Shown: piece by piece, positions 53,175 to 60,625 of the stretch
Numbering within the stretch: the stretch's first letter is position 1
Layout of the letters: each line of letters begins with the position of its first letter
Assembly (NCBI RefSeq): GCF_024171765.1
Contig: NZ_JAMTCI010000001.1
Span: 558,001 to 622,000 of the forward strand
Length of the DNA: 64,000 nt
Direction of reading: 5' to 3'
Source: Williamsia deligens
GTDB lineage: Bacteria; Actinomycetota; Actinomycetes; Mycobacteriales; Mycobacteriaceae
Program-made: the position numbers and the translations under genes
The notes under the pieces: model-generated
The model's database searches: none
What the model was told of the DNA's origin: nothing
Seen by the model: the letters and a program-made list of their open reading frames with translations, nothing else

Positions 53175-53858
53175 ATGAAGATCCTCATGGTCCTGACATC
53201 CCACGACACGCTCGGCGACACCGGGAAGAAGACGGGGTTCTGGCTCGAGGAGTTCGCCGCCCCCTACTTCCGCTTCGCGGACGCCGGCGCCGACATCGTC
53301 GTCGCCTCGCCCGCCGGTGGGCAGCCCCCGCTGGATCCGAAGAGCAACGAGCCCGACTTCCAGACCGACGACACCCACCGCTTCGAGGCCGACGAGGACG
53401 CGAAAGCCCAACTGGCCGCGACCGTCCGGCTCGACTCCGTCGACCTCGGTGACTTCGACGCCGTGTTCTACCCGGGCGGCCACGGCCCCCTGTGGGACCT
53501 GGCGGAGGATCGCGACTCCATCAGCCTCATCGAGAACGCCATCGCGGCCGAGACCCCCGTCGCACTCGTCTGCCACGCGCCCGGAGTCCTCCGGCACGTC
53601 ACCGGCTCCGATGGCGAGCCGCTGGTGAAGGGCCGCAAGGTGACCGGCTTCACCAACGGCGAGGAGGAGGGCGTCGGACTGACCGACGTCGTCCCGTTCC
53701 TGGTCGAGGACGAACTGATCAAGCTCGGTGGCGACTACAGCAAGGGACCCGACTGGGGTTCCTACGTCGTCACCGACGGCATCCTCATCACCGGCCAGAA
53801 CCCCAGTTCGTCCGCCGAGGCGGCGACCGCGCTCATCGATCTGCTCCAGAAGGGGTAG
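53175..53858 (+). CDS. DJ-1/PfpI-family protein (Hsp31-like)
   Basis: A 227-residue class I glutamine-amidotransferase-like protein of the Hsp31/GATase1 group: Cys133-His134 in ALVCHAPG, Glu26 (WLEEFAAPY) that activates the Cys, and GGHGPLWDL. Members act as methylglyoxal-handling glyoxalases III, deglycases or chaperones. ATG 53175 is chosen because the family starts MKILMVLTSHD; ATG 53166 is 3 codons upstream and the GGGAGG lies too close to 53175. It stops 9 bp before a 26-bp palindrome and converges on the HNH gene. Confidence 0.87.
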   Translation: MKILMVLTSHDTLGDTGKKTGFWLEEFAAPYFRFADAGADIVVASPAGGQPPLDPKSNEPDFQTDDTHRFEADEDAKAQLAATVRLDSVDLGDFDAVFYPGGHGPLWDLAEDRDSISLIENAIAAETPVALVCHAPGVLRHVTGSDGEPLVKGRKVTGFTNGEEEGVGLTDVVPFLVEDELIKLGGDYSKGPDWGSYVVTDGILITGQNPSSSAEAATALIDLLQKG

Positions 53859-53866
53859 TTCACCGC

Positions 53867-53892
53867 TGACCGCGCTCCGCGGAGCGCGGTCA
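53867..53892. repeat. 26-bp perfect palindrome over HNH gene stop
   Basis: TGACCGCGCTCCG followed by its exact reverse complement forms a perfect 26-bp palindrome that contains the HNH stop codon (53890-53892) and lies between two convergent genes. Its core recurs at 55351-55372 just upstream of the same gene and, shorter, at 54603-54616 inside it. A terminator role is possible too. Confidence 0.8.
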
Positions 53893-55281
53893 GGCGGCGA
53901 CGGGGGTCTGCTTCTGGCCCTCACGCCATTCCCACGCCGCGTACAGCACCTCGAGTGTGTAGCCGAGGTCGAGTCGACCCCCTCCGACGGGTTCGATCGC
54001 GTCCGCCGCGACACCGCTGTCGGGTCGCCAGTTCGTGGGTGCTGCGAGCAGGGGCGCGACGTCGATCAGCGATCCGTCGGCGCGGTGGAACGTGAACTGC
54101 TGACCACCGGACGCGCGAATCGTGAACTCGCCCTGGTGCAGTGCCCTGTGGTGAGTGGAGCAGAGCATGATCAGGTTGTCGGGATCGGTGGTGCCGCCGT
54201 CGCGCCAGAACGTCACGTGGTGGGCGTGGAGGTGGCGTGTTCGCCCGCATCCCGGGTGCCGACATCCGCGGTCCCGTTCGAACACGAGCCGGAGCAGCGC
54301 GCGCGTCGGTAGCCGGCGTCTGCGACCCCACCGCAGTACGACGCCAGGTCGGCCCTTGCGCCTCCCGACTGTGCGGGTCGACCCACCGCACGATGCCTCG
54401 TCGACATCGGCCTCGGACACGGCGGGCCCGCCGTCGAGATGCGGTTCGGTGGAGGTGTCGTCGGCGTCGGTGTGGATCACGACCTCGGCGCCGGGCGCGA
54501 ACTCCGGCATGGCGACCACCGTGGCCATGGTGTCGGCCATCGCGACCACCGCGTCGGCGATGTTCGAGGGAACGTGCCGCCACAGGTCGACAGTCCCCTG
54601 CGCGCTCCGCGGAGCGTCGTCGCCTGTCTCGTGACCGGCATCGGGGGGCGGAACGTCCGGGTCGTCGGCCGTCCGGGTGCGTTCGTATTCGCTGCGCACG
54701 ACGCCCGCCAGGAACCGCGCGCCGTCGACCGGCGCGAGGCGCATCGTCACCGACAACGTCCCGTCGTCGTTCCACCGCCATCGCGCGGTGGATTCGGCAC
54801 GACCGGCGTCGGATTCGTTCTCGCGGCGGTCGATGTCGCTGACCGAGCGCACGATGCGCTCGACCTGAGCTGCGGTGGCCGACAACGCCACGGACACCAG
54901 CTCCTCCTCGCGGTCGGGTGTGGCCACCCGGGTCAGCGCGCGGACCTTCGAATACGACAACCGGCCCTCGGCGAACGCGGCGTGCATCTGCGGGAGATCG
55001 TCCAGCGCGTGGGCGATACGGAGGTGATCCTGTGCGGCGCGCAGCGACAACCCGGTGCGCCACGACAACCAGTGCGCGCACGACCGGATGCCCTCGCCGT
55101 TCCAGACTCCGCGCTTGTCGAACTCGCGCAGCAGGTCGACGAACCGTGCGGTCAACACCGCGATCTGGGTCGCGTGCCCCACGACCCGCTCGGTCAAGGC
55201 CGCGTCCGACAGTCCGACCGAACTCGTCCGGTCGAAGATGTCGGCCTGTGCACGAGCCGATTCAATGTCGACGACTGTCAT
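53890..55281 (-). CDS. 13E12-type HNH endonuclease-domain protein (DUF222)
   Basis: A 463-residue protein with an N-terminal DUF222 region (residues about 20-330: RVVGHATQIAVLTARFVDLLREFD, shortened here to RVVGHATQIAVLTARF; FAEGRLSYSKVRALTRVATP) and a C-terminal HNH nuclease (about 370-415: CRHPGCGRTRHLHAHHV, then DNLIMLCSTHHRALHQGEF, with metal-binding His and Asn). It belongs to the 13E12 repeat family, multi-copy and often mobile-looking in Mycobacteriales. ATG 55281 follows a G-run. The gene is flanked at both ends by related palindromes. Nuclease target unknown. Confidence 0.88.
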   Translation of the reverse strand: MTVVDIESARAQADIFDRTSSVGLSDAALTERVVGHATQIAVLTARFVDLLREFDKRGVWNGEGIRSCAHWLSWRTGLSLRAAQDHLRIAHALDDLPQMHAAFAEGRLSYSKVRALTRVATPDREEELVSVALSATAAQVERIVRSVSDIDRRENESDAGRAESTARWRWNDDGTLSVTMRLAPVDGARFLAGVVRSEYERTRTADDPDVPPPDAGHETGDDAPRSAQGTVDLWRHVPSNIADAVVAMADTMATVVAMPEFAPGAEVVIHTDADDTSTEPHLDGGPAVSEADVDEASCGGSTRTVGRRKGRPGVVLRWGRRRRLPTRALLRLVFERDRGCRHPGCGRTRHLHAHHVTFWRDGGTTDPDNLIMLCSTHHRALHQGEFTIRASGGQQFTFHRADGSLIDVAPLLAAPTNWRPDSGVAADAIEPVGGGRLDLGYTLEVLYAAWEWREGQKQTPVAA

Positions 55282-55350
55282 GGTCCCCCCGGACGGATCG
55301 CAGCTCTGAACTGCCGCGATGCTATCGACGGGGTCCGACAGTTCTCGCCG

Positions 55351-55372
55351 ACCGCGTTCCGCGGAGCGCGGT
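55351..55372. repeat. 22-bp palindrome upstream of HNH gene, matching 53867-53892
   Basis: ACCGCGTTCCG followed by CGGAGCGCGGT: the same sequence as the palindrome at the HNH gene's end with one base changed (T for C). It lies 70 bp upstream of the HNH start and 75 bp upstream of the synthetase gene. Confidence 0.75.
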
Positions 55373-55446
55373 GTCCGGGCCGGATTCCGACGGAGCGCCT
55401 CACTAGAGTGGATCGCTGACGAGCACAGGCATGAAAGGAGCGGACG

Positions 55447-56388
55447 ATGACCTCGGCGATCGACCAGTATCTGCGCGAGTTCGGTCGGTTCCAGGACGTC
55501 ACCACGCGAATGGAGCGGGCTGTGACGGCGCGGCTCACGGAGAGCTTCATCGCCGTCCACGCGGTGCAGTCCCGCACGAAGGAGCCGGACTCGGCCGCGG
55601 GCAAGTTCGCCCGCCTCGACGAGTCCGGTGCCCCGATGTTCACCGATCCGCTGCACGAGGTGACCGACCTCGTGGGCGTCCGCGTCATCACGTATCTCAC
55701 GTCGGACATCGCCCGCGTCGAGGAGGCGCTGATGTCGGCGTTCGAGGTGCGGCAACGCGTCGACAGGACCTCGGCCACCCAGAGCGCCGGCACGTTCGGC
55801 TACGCCGGTACCCATCTGATCCTCCGCGCCGACGACGATCTGCACTTTGAGGTGCAGATCCGCACCGTCCTCCAGCACGCCTGGGCCGAGATCGAACACG
55901 GCATCCGCTACAAGGGGTCCCGGACGACGCCGTCGGCACCGATCGACCGCGCCTTCACACTCGCGGCCGGATTGATCGAGTTGGCCGACGCGCAGTTCGC
56001 CGAGGTCGACACACTCCACAAGAGCGACCTGGCCCACGCCCGCGCCACCGCGGAGATCGAGATCGGCACCCTGCAGGAGGTGCTGACGACGGCGCTGCCC
56101 GAGATCAACCCGGCCCGCGCCAACGCGTACGAGTGGCTGGTCACGCTGCTCGCCGCCAACGGGATCGTCGTGCGCGAGGACCTCGACGAGTTCCTCGCCG
56201 CCTGCGACGTCGACGCCGTCATCGATGCGATGGACTACAAGTACGCGCCCACGCATGTCCGACTCGTCGACGATCTGTTGTTGGCCCGCTTCGGCGAGGA
56301 CCATATCGCGCGGACTGCCGCGATGACGACGGACAGGGATCGCGAACCGAAACTCCGCTACCGGCTGGGGAGACTCACCGACGCGTGA
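55447..56388 (+). CDS. RelA/SpoT-domain (p)ppGpp synthetase, small alarmone synthetase-like
   Basis: A 313-residue protein containing only a RelA_SpoT synthetase domain (residues about 20-185) and a C-terminal helical part; no HD hydrolase domain. Motifs: SRTKEPDSAAGKFARL (ATP-binding Lys/Ser region), VTDLVGVRVITYL (acceptor-binding strand), GYAGTHLILRA (G-loop) and FEVQIRTVLQHAWAEIEHG (Glu and His-Ala-Trp of the synthetase centre). It would make (p)ppGpp or a related nucleotide from ATP and GTP/GDP. ATG 55447 has AAGGAGC upstream at a good distance. Confidence 0.85.
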   Translation: MTSAIDQYLREFGRFQDVTTRMERAVTARLTESFIAVHAVQSRTKEPDSAAGKFARLDESGAPMFTDPLHEVTDLVGVRVITYLTSDIARVEEALMSAFEVRQRVDRTSATQSAGTFGYAGTHLILRADDDLHFEVQIRTVLQHAWAEIEHGIRYKGSRTTPSAPIDRAFTLAAGLIELADAQFAEVDTLHKSDLAHARATAEIEIGTLQEVLTTALPEINPARANAYEWLVTLLAANGIVVREDLDEFLAACDVDAVIDAMDYKYAPTHVRLVDDLLLARFGEDHIARTAAMTTDRDREPKLRYRLGRLTDA

Positions 56389-56418
56389 GAGGACGCGGTC
56401 AGGATGGGCGAGAAGTGT

Positions 56419-56491
56419 GGCCAGAGTCGGGATCGAACCGACGACCTTCCGCTTTTCAGGCGGACGCTCGTACCAACTGAGCTACCTGGCC
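56419..56491 (-). tRNA. tRNA-Phe (GAA)
   Basis: A 73-nt tRNA on the minus strand. Acceptor stem GGCCAGG/TCTGGCC (one G-T wobble), anticodon loop CTGAAAA with anticodon GAA, T-loop GTTCGATC. CCA is not encoded. It is the last of a Glu-Asp-Phe cluster, the order known from mycobacteria. Confidence 0.95.
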
Positions 56492-56537
56492 GGATGGTGC
56501 CGTTGCACCGACTTCCGGGTGATCACCAGAAATCTGG

Positions 56538-56611
56538 CGACCCTGACGGGACTCGAACCCGCGACCTCCGCCGTGACAGGGCGGCGCGCTAACCAACTGC
56601 GCCACAGGGCC
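56538..56611 (-). tRNA. tRNA-Asp (GTC)
   Basis: A 74-nt tRNA on the minus strand with acceptor GGCCCTG/CAGGGTC (one G-T pair), anticodon loop CTGTCAC (anticodon GTC) and T-loop GTTCGAGT. CCA is encoded at 56535-56537. Middle member of the Glu-Asp-Phe cluster. Confidence 0.95.
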
Positions 56612-56671
56612 TTGCATGTACAACACGCTTCTCCGGCGCTTTCGAGATGTCACCTCGAACGCCGGATGGCG

Positions 56672-56744
56672 TACCCCCTACGGGATTCGAACCCGCGCTA
56701 CCGCCTTGAAAGGGCGGCGTCCTAGGCCGCTAAACGAAGGGGGC
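56672..56744 (-). tRNA. tRNA-Glu (TTC)
   Basis: A 73-nt tRNA on the minus strand with acceptor GCCCCCT/AGGGGGT, anticodon loop CTTTCAA (anticodon TTC) and T-loop GTTCGAAT. It is the first gene of the cluster in transcription order. Confidence 0.93.
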
Positions 56745-56811
56745 CAGTCTCTCCGTGGGGAGCTAGACGAGCTTAGGACATGGGTCGGAAATTTCTCAAA
56801 TCCGCTGACCG

Positions 56812-56847
56812 GAGGACCCGGGGCCGCCGTGGCGACCCCGGGTCCTC
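56812..56847 (-). terminator. Hairpin after MFS efflux gene
   Basis: A perfect 12-bp stem, GAGGACCCGGGG (56812-56823) with CCCCGGGTCCTC (56836-56847), and outer CTGACC/GGTCAG arms (56805-56810 and 56851-56856). It starts 11 bp downstream of the efflux gene's stop (minus strand). No U-run follows, as often in actinobacteria. Confidence 0.7.
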
Positions 56848-56857
56848 GCAGGTCAGG

Positions 56858-58372
56858 TCATGCGTGGACGACTGCGGCACCCTCAGGGGTGTCCGGCAGC
56901 TTGCCCGGCCGCACCACGACGGCGGCCAGCACACCGCCGACGAGGAAGATGCTGGCAGCCCACCAGAACGACGTCGTGTAGCTGTGCACCGCCGCGGTCT
57001 GGGCCAGCTCCATGGCGTTGGTCCGCCCTGTCGCCGGGTGATCGACCAGGTACCCGGTCAGCGCGCTCGAGGCGATGGTGCTCAGGAGCGCCGTTCCGAC
57101 CGATCCACCGACCTGCTGCATGGTGTTCACCGTCGCCGACGCGACACCCGCGTCGTCGGAGGAGACACCCGAGATCGCACCCTGCATGGCGGGCGCCATC
57201 GCGGCACCGATGCCCAGACCGGTCACGACGAGCCCCGGCAGGATGTCGGTGACATACGTGCTGTCGGTCGACAGCTGCGTCAGCAGGCCGATCCCGACGG
57301 CGGCGGTCACCATGCCGCCGGCCATGAGCCAGCGCGGACCGAATCGGGGCAGGATCACCGACGTCGATGTTGTCGCCGTCAGCACCAGGCCACCGATCAT
57401 GGGCAGGAACGCGAGACCGGTCTTGATCGGCGTGAAGCCCAGGTTCTGCTGCAGGTAGTAGGTGAGGAACAGGAAGATCCCGAACATCCCGATACCGGCG
57501 ATGAACACGATCAGATAGGACCCACCGCGGGTGCGGTCGAGGATGATCCGCAGCGGCAGCAGCGCGTGCGCGGTCCGTGCCTGCAGGCGGAGGAACACGG
57601 CGAGCAGAACCGCACCGGCGGCCAGCCAGGTGATCGTCGCCCAGTCGCCCCATCCGTTGGTCTCGGCGTTGGAGAAGCCGTAGACGATCGAGAACAGCGC
57701 CGCGGAGACGGTGATCACGCCGGGCATGTCGAGACGCGGGCGGTGCTCACTGCGCTGCTTGCCGATGAAGGCGAGGGCGCCGACGAGAGCGATCGCGGCG
57801 ATCACGAGGTTGACGTAGAGGCACCAGCGCCAGTCGACCCACTCGGTGAGCACGCCACCGAGCAGCAGACCCAGCGCGCCACCGCCACCGGCGATCGCAC
57901 CGAAGATGCCGAACGCACGGCCGCGCTCCTCGGGGTCGGTGAAGGTCGTGGTCAGCAGGGACAGCGCTGCGGGCGCGAGCAGCGCACCGAAGACGCCCTG
58001 CCCGGCGCGTGCCATCACGAGCATCTCGAAGTTGACCGCGGCACCGCCGATCGCCGACATGACGGCGAATCCGACGAGGCCGATGGTGAACGTCGTGCGA
58101 CGTCCCCACAGGTCGGAGAGCCGGCCGCCGAGCAGCAGCAGGCTGCCGAAGGCGAGGGCGTAGGCGGTGACCACCCACTGGCGATCGGCATCACCGAAGC
58201 CGAGCGACTGCTGGGCGTGGGGCAGCGCGATGTTCACGATGGTGGCGTCGAGCACGACCATCAGCTGCGCGAGGGCGAGGACACCCAACACCAGCCACCG
58301 CAGGCGGTGGTGCCGTTCCTGCCCGCTCTCCGGGGCGCCTGCGCGGGCCTCGGCCACAGAACTCGTTGTCAT
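56858..58372 (-). CDS. DHA2-family MFS drug exporter
   Basis: A 504-residue 14-helix MFS protein of the drug:H+ antiporter-2 group. Family motifs: LDATIVNIALPHAQQSLG (motif D1), GGRLSDLWGRRTTFTIG (loop 2-3), and the glycine-rich motif C GALLAPAALSLLTTTF. It exports toxic compounds, and homologs give multidrug or antiseptic resistance. ATG 58372 has AGGA 7 nt upstream. It is divergent from a TetR regulator, with two inverted repeats between that should be the TetR operators. Confidence 0.9.
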   Translation of the reverse strand: MTTSSVAEARAGAPESGQERHHRLRWLVLGVLALAQLMVVLDATIVNIALPHAQQSLGFGDADRQWVVTAYALAFGSLLLLGGRLSDLWGRRTTFTIGLVGFAVMSAIGGAAVNFEMLVMARAGQGVFGALLAPAALSLLTTTFTDPEERGRAFGIFGAIAGGGGALGLLLGGVLTEWVDWRWCLYVNLVIAAIALVGALAFIGKQRSEHRPRLDMPGVITVSAALFSIVYGFSNAETNGWGDWATITWLAAGAVLLAVFLRLQARTAHALLPLRIILDRTRGGSYLIVFIAGIGMFGIFLFLTYYLQQNLGFTPIKTGLAFLPMIGGLVLTATTSTSVILPRFGPRWLMAGGMVTAAVGIGLLTQLSTDSTYVTDILPGLVVTGLGIGAAMAPAMQGAISGVSSDDAGVASATVNTMQQVGGSVGTALLSTIASSALTGYLVDHPATGRTNAMELAQTAAVHSYTTSFWWAASIFLVGGVLAAVVVRPGKLPDTPEGAAVVHA

Positions 58373-58402
58373 GGGATTCCTACGATTCTCTGGAGTACCT
58401 AT

Positions 58403-58421
58403 GCGGAGGCGATTCCTCCGC
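58403..58421. promoter_or_regulatory. TetR operator 1, efflux/TetR intergenic
   Basis: GCGGAGGCGATTCCTCCGC has perfect 7-bp arms around 5 bp, and is 30 bp upstream of the efflux gene's start. It shares the GGAG-half and the N5 spacing with operator 2. Confidence 0.75.
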
Positions 58422-58445
58422 TTGGTGAGAACGGTAACACCAACC

Positions 58446-58460
58446 GGAGAGGTTGTCTCC
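58446..58460. promoter_or_regulatory. TetR operator 2, efflux/TetR intergenic
   Basis: GGAGAGGTTGTCTCC has 5-bp arms around 5 bp, 18 bp before the TetR start and next to its presumed -10 TAGACT (58467-58472). With operator 1 it gives a plausible autorepressed divergent promoter. Confidence 0.7.
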
Positions 58461-58478
58461 ACTTGTTAGACTGTGAGC

Positions 58479-59186
58479 ATGACCACGGTTGATCCACGGG
58501 CGGCAACGGCGCCGTTCGCCGACCCCTCCGCCAAGCCGTTGCGCGCCGACGCCGAGCGCAACCGCCTGCGGATACTCGACGCAGCGCGAGAACTGTTCGC
58601 GCAGAGGGGACCTGACGTCACCCTCGATGACATCGCCGCACACGCCGGCGTCGGGGTCGGCACCGTCTACCGACGTTTCGCCAACCGCGACGAGCTGCTC
58701 GAGGCGATCGTGACCGAGCATTTCGGCCATGTGCACGCGCGCGTCCAGCAAGCCCTCGATTCCGACGACGCGTGGGAGGGAATCGTCGACCTGGTGACCT
58801 TCGTCAGCGAGTCGATGGCGACCGATCGCGGGCTGGCGGCGGTGATGATGCGCGTCGATCCCTGCGCGGCGTCGGTGGAACGCGCGAAGGAGTCGCTGAC
58901 CGCACTGGTGGACGAGGTGTTCGAGCGGGGGCGCCGCACCGGCGTCCTGCGCGAGGACATCGTCGAAAGCGACTTCTTCGCGATCTTCTGCATGGTGCGG
59001 TCCATCGCCGATCTCACGGAGACGTCGGTACCGGGTACCTGGCGCCGCTACCTGTCGCTGCTGCTGGACTCCATCCGCGCCGACGGGATCCGCCTGCCAC
59101 TCACCGTCCCCGCGCTCACCAAGGATCAGATCCACGCCGCGAAACACGGCAGGAGCGGGGACTGTTCAGGCACTCGGGGTCTGTAG
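58479..59186 (+). CDS. TetR-family repressor of the efflux pump
   Basis: A 235-residue TetR regulator. The helix-turn-helix is VTLDDIAAHAGVGVGTVYRRF (about residues 47-67) and the C-terminal domain fits the TetR_C AcrR-like group. ATG 58479 has TAGACT (58467-58472) 6 nt upstream, the leaderless pattern; GTG 58473 is the alternative start. It is divergent from the DHA2 exporter with two operator-like repeats between, so it should repress the pump and itself. Inducer unknown. Confidence 0.88.
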   Translation: MTTVDPRAATAPFADPSAKPLRADAERNRLRILDAARELFAQRGPDVTLDDIAAHAGVGVGTVYRRFANRDELLEAIVTEHFGHVHARVQQALDSDDAWEGIVDLVTFVSESMATDRGLAAVMMRVDPCAASVERAKESLTALVDEVFERGRRTGVLREDIVESDFFAIFCMVRSIADLTETSVPGTWRRYLSLLLDSIRADGIRLPLTVPALTKDQIHAAKHGRSGDCSGTRGL

Positions 59187-59219
59187 ACTCCTGCGATCAG
59201 TGGCCCTCTCGAGGCGCCC

Positions 59220-59292
59220 GCCCCTATAGCTCAGTTGGTAGAGCTACGGACTTTTAATCCGCAGGTCGTAGGTTCGAGCCCTACTGGGGGCA
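59220..59292 (+). tRNA. tRNA-Lys (TTT)
   Basis: A 73-nt tRNA on the plus strand: acceptor GCCCCTA/TGGGGGC (one G-T pair), anticodon loop CTTTTAA (anticodon TTT) and T-loop GTTCGAGC. CCA is not encoded. It stands alone 33 bp after the TetR stop. Confidence 0.95.
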
Positions 59293-59383
59293 CCGCTGCG
59301 GTCAGCCCCCTCCCGCGACCGTTCCCTGCATCAGCGACCGTTGCGACGGTCGCGGATGGACGAATCGGTCTCGGGAACACGAA

Positions 59384-59420
59384 ACCGCCCGATGTCGCGT
59401 GGGGTGCGACACCGGGCGGT
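59384..59420 (-). terminator. Terminator of the 11-residue-repeat gene
   Basis: ACCGCCCGATGTCGC (59384-59398) pairs with GCGACACCGGGCGGT (59406-59420) over 15 bp with one mismatch; the loop is 7 nt. On the minus strand a TTTCG run follows, so it terminates the gene at 59436. Confidence 0.75.
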
Positions 59421-59435
59421 GAGGTGGATGTGGGG

Positions 59436-59834
59436 TCAGCGGCGGCCGAGGAACGATCCGAGCTGGGTGAGCGCGTTGGTGCCGGCGGTGCCGAGCTGCG
59501 AGCCCGCGTTGGTGCCCGCGGTGCCCAGCTGCGTCTGGCCGTTGGTCCCGGCGGTCCCGAGCTGGGTCTGGGCGTTGGTGCCGGCGGTGCCCAGCTGCGA
59601 ACCCGCGTTCGTGCCGGCGGTGCCCAGCTGCGTCTGGCCGTTGGTCCCGGCAGTGCCGAGCTGGGTCTGGGCGTCGGTGCCCGCGGTGCCCAGCTGCTGG
59701 GAGCCGTTGGTCAGGACCGTCCCGAGGGAGTCGGCGGATGCGGGGGAAGCGACCAGGACAGCAGCGAAAGCGCCTGCGGCGAGCGCAGATCCGGTGAGAG
59801 CGGTGATGCGTGCGGTGCGTGTGGTGAAGGTCAT
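59436..59834 (-). CDS. Secreted protein of seven 11-residue repeats
   Basis: A 132-residue protein. Residues 1-34 form a signal peptide ending PASA. The mature part is almost only tandem 11-residue repeats of the form QLGTAGTNxxx (47-123; seven copies), in the order AQT, GQT, AGS, AQT, GQT, AGS, ALT, plus a short start and QLGSFLGRR at the end. The three-unit block is therefore itself repeated. No cysteines or charged residues occur inside the repeats. I recognise no family. Neither ribosome-binding site nor clear -10 was found at ATG 59834. A terminator follows the stop. See findings. Confidence 0.8.
   Translation of the reverse strand: MTFTTRTARITALTGSALAAGAFAAVLVASPASADSLGTVLTNGSQQLGTAGTDAQTQLGTAGTNGQTQLGTAGTNAGSQLGTAGTNAQTQLGTAGTNGQTQLGTAGTNAGSQLGTAGTNALTQLGSFLGRR
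59466..59696 (-). repeat. Seven 33-bp in-frame tandem repeats
   Basis: DNA encoding residues 47-123 of the secreted protein consists of 33-bp units. The 99-bp block AQT-GQT-AGS occurs twice, with codon differences between the copies, so the duplication is not brand new. Open frames in the other phases and on the opposite strand here are side effects of this repeat. Confidence 0.85.
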
Positions 59835-59950
59835 GGGGAAGACAGAACACTGCCGAGACCCGGGTCACCAGCATTTCGATCCCCTACCCGGTAACCCGTA
59901 GGAATCTTCCCCCGATCCCCTAACGACCCCCCTGCCCCATCCCCCACCCC

Positions 59951-60625
59951 CTACGCAGAGTTCACGATCTTGTATTCCTGCTTGGGGCGGCCCGTCGCTC
60001 CGTACCGGAGGGCCATCTCGAGTCGGCCGTCCGCCACGAGGGCGGCGAGATGACGTCGTGCTGTGGGCGGCGAGATGCCGACGGCCGCGGCGATCTGGTC
60101 GGCGACCATGGACCCGTCGTGGTCGGCGACGGCCGTGAGGATCGCCTTCTCCGTCTGCGACACCTCCGCGGTGCGTGACGCCTGAGGGCGCTCGCCGCGC
60201 ACCGCGGACACAGCGGAGTCGACGACGGACTGCGTCACGGTCGGCACCGCGACGATGCGTCGGTACTGCGCGTAGCCGGCCAGCCGGCGGGCCAGCTCGG
60301 TGTTCTCGAACGGCTTGATCAGGTAGGCCATGGCCCCCGCGGTGACGGCGTGCCGCAGTGCGGTCGCGCTGTCCTCGGCGGTGACGACGATGCTGTCGCA
60401 GCGCAGTTCGCGGATCAGTTCGATCCCCGAGCCGTCGGGCAGGTGGACGTCGACGAGGGCCAGGTCGATGTCGGGGATCTCGGTGACGGCTCGTCGGGCC
60501 TCGGCGATGCTGCCGACGCGCGCGACCGTCTCGAACCCGATGATCGCGTCGACGATGGACGCGTGCAGCGCCGCGACGCGGAAGTCGTCGTCGACGACGA
60601 GCACCCGGAGAGTCCCGCGACTCAT
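59951..60625 (-). CDS. CitB/DcuR-type response regulator
   Basis: A 224-residue response regulator. The receiver domain (1-122) has the acidic pocket LVVDDDF, phosphorylated Asp59 (LALVDVHLPDGSG) and Lys in AYLIKPFEN. The C-terminal part (about 140-224) has a helix-turn-helix (VADQIAAAVGISPPTARRHLAAL) as in the CitB/DctR/DpiA regulators of carboxylate uptake. ATG 60625 overlaps the histidine-kinase stop by 4 nt. The partner sensor is the upstream gene and the probable target the CitMHS transporter next to it. Confidence 0.9.
   Translation of the reverse strand: MSRGTLRVLVVDDDFRVAALHASIVDAIIGFETVARVGSIAEARRAVTEIPDIDLALVDVHLPDGSGIELIRELRCDSIVVTAEDSATALRHAVTAGAMAYLIKPFENTELARRLAGYAQYRRIVAVPTVTQSVVDSAVSAVRGERPQASRTAEVSQTEKAILTAVADHDGSMVADQIAAAVGISPPTARRHLAALVADGRLEMALRYGATGRPKQEYKIVNSA

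Noticed and set aside
59235-59901. Long open frames on the plus strand and another phase over the 11-residue-repeat gene
   Set aside because: The 33-bp repeat keeps several phases open. Only the minus-strand frame has a signal peptide, the regular repeat and a terminator.
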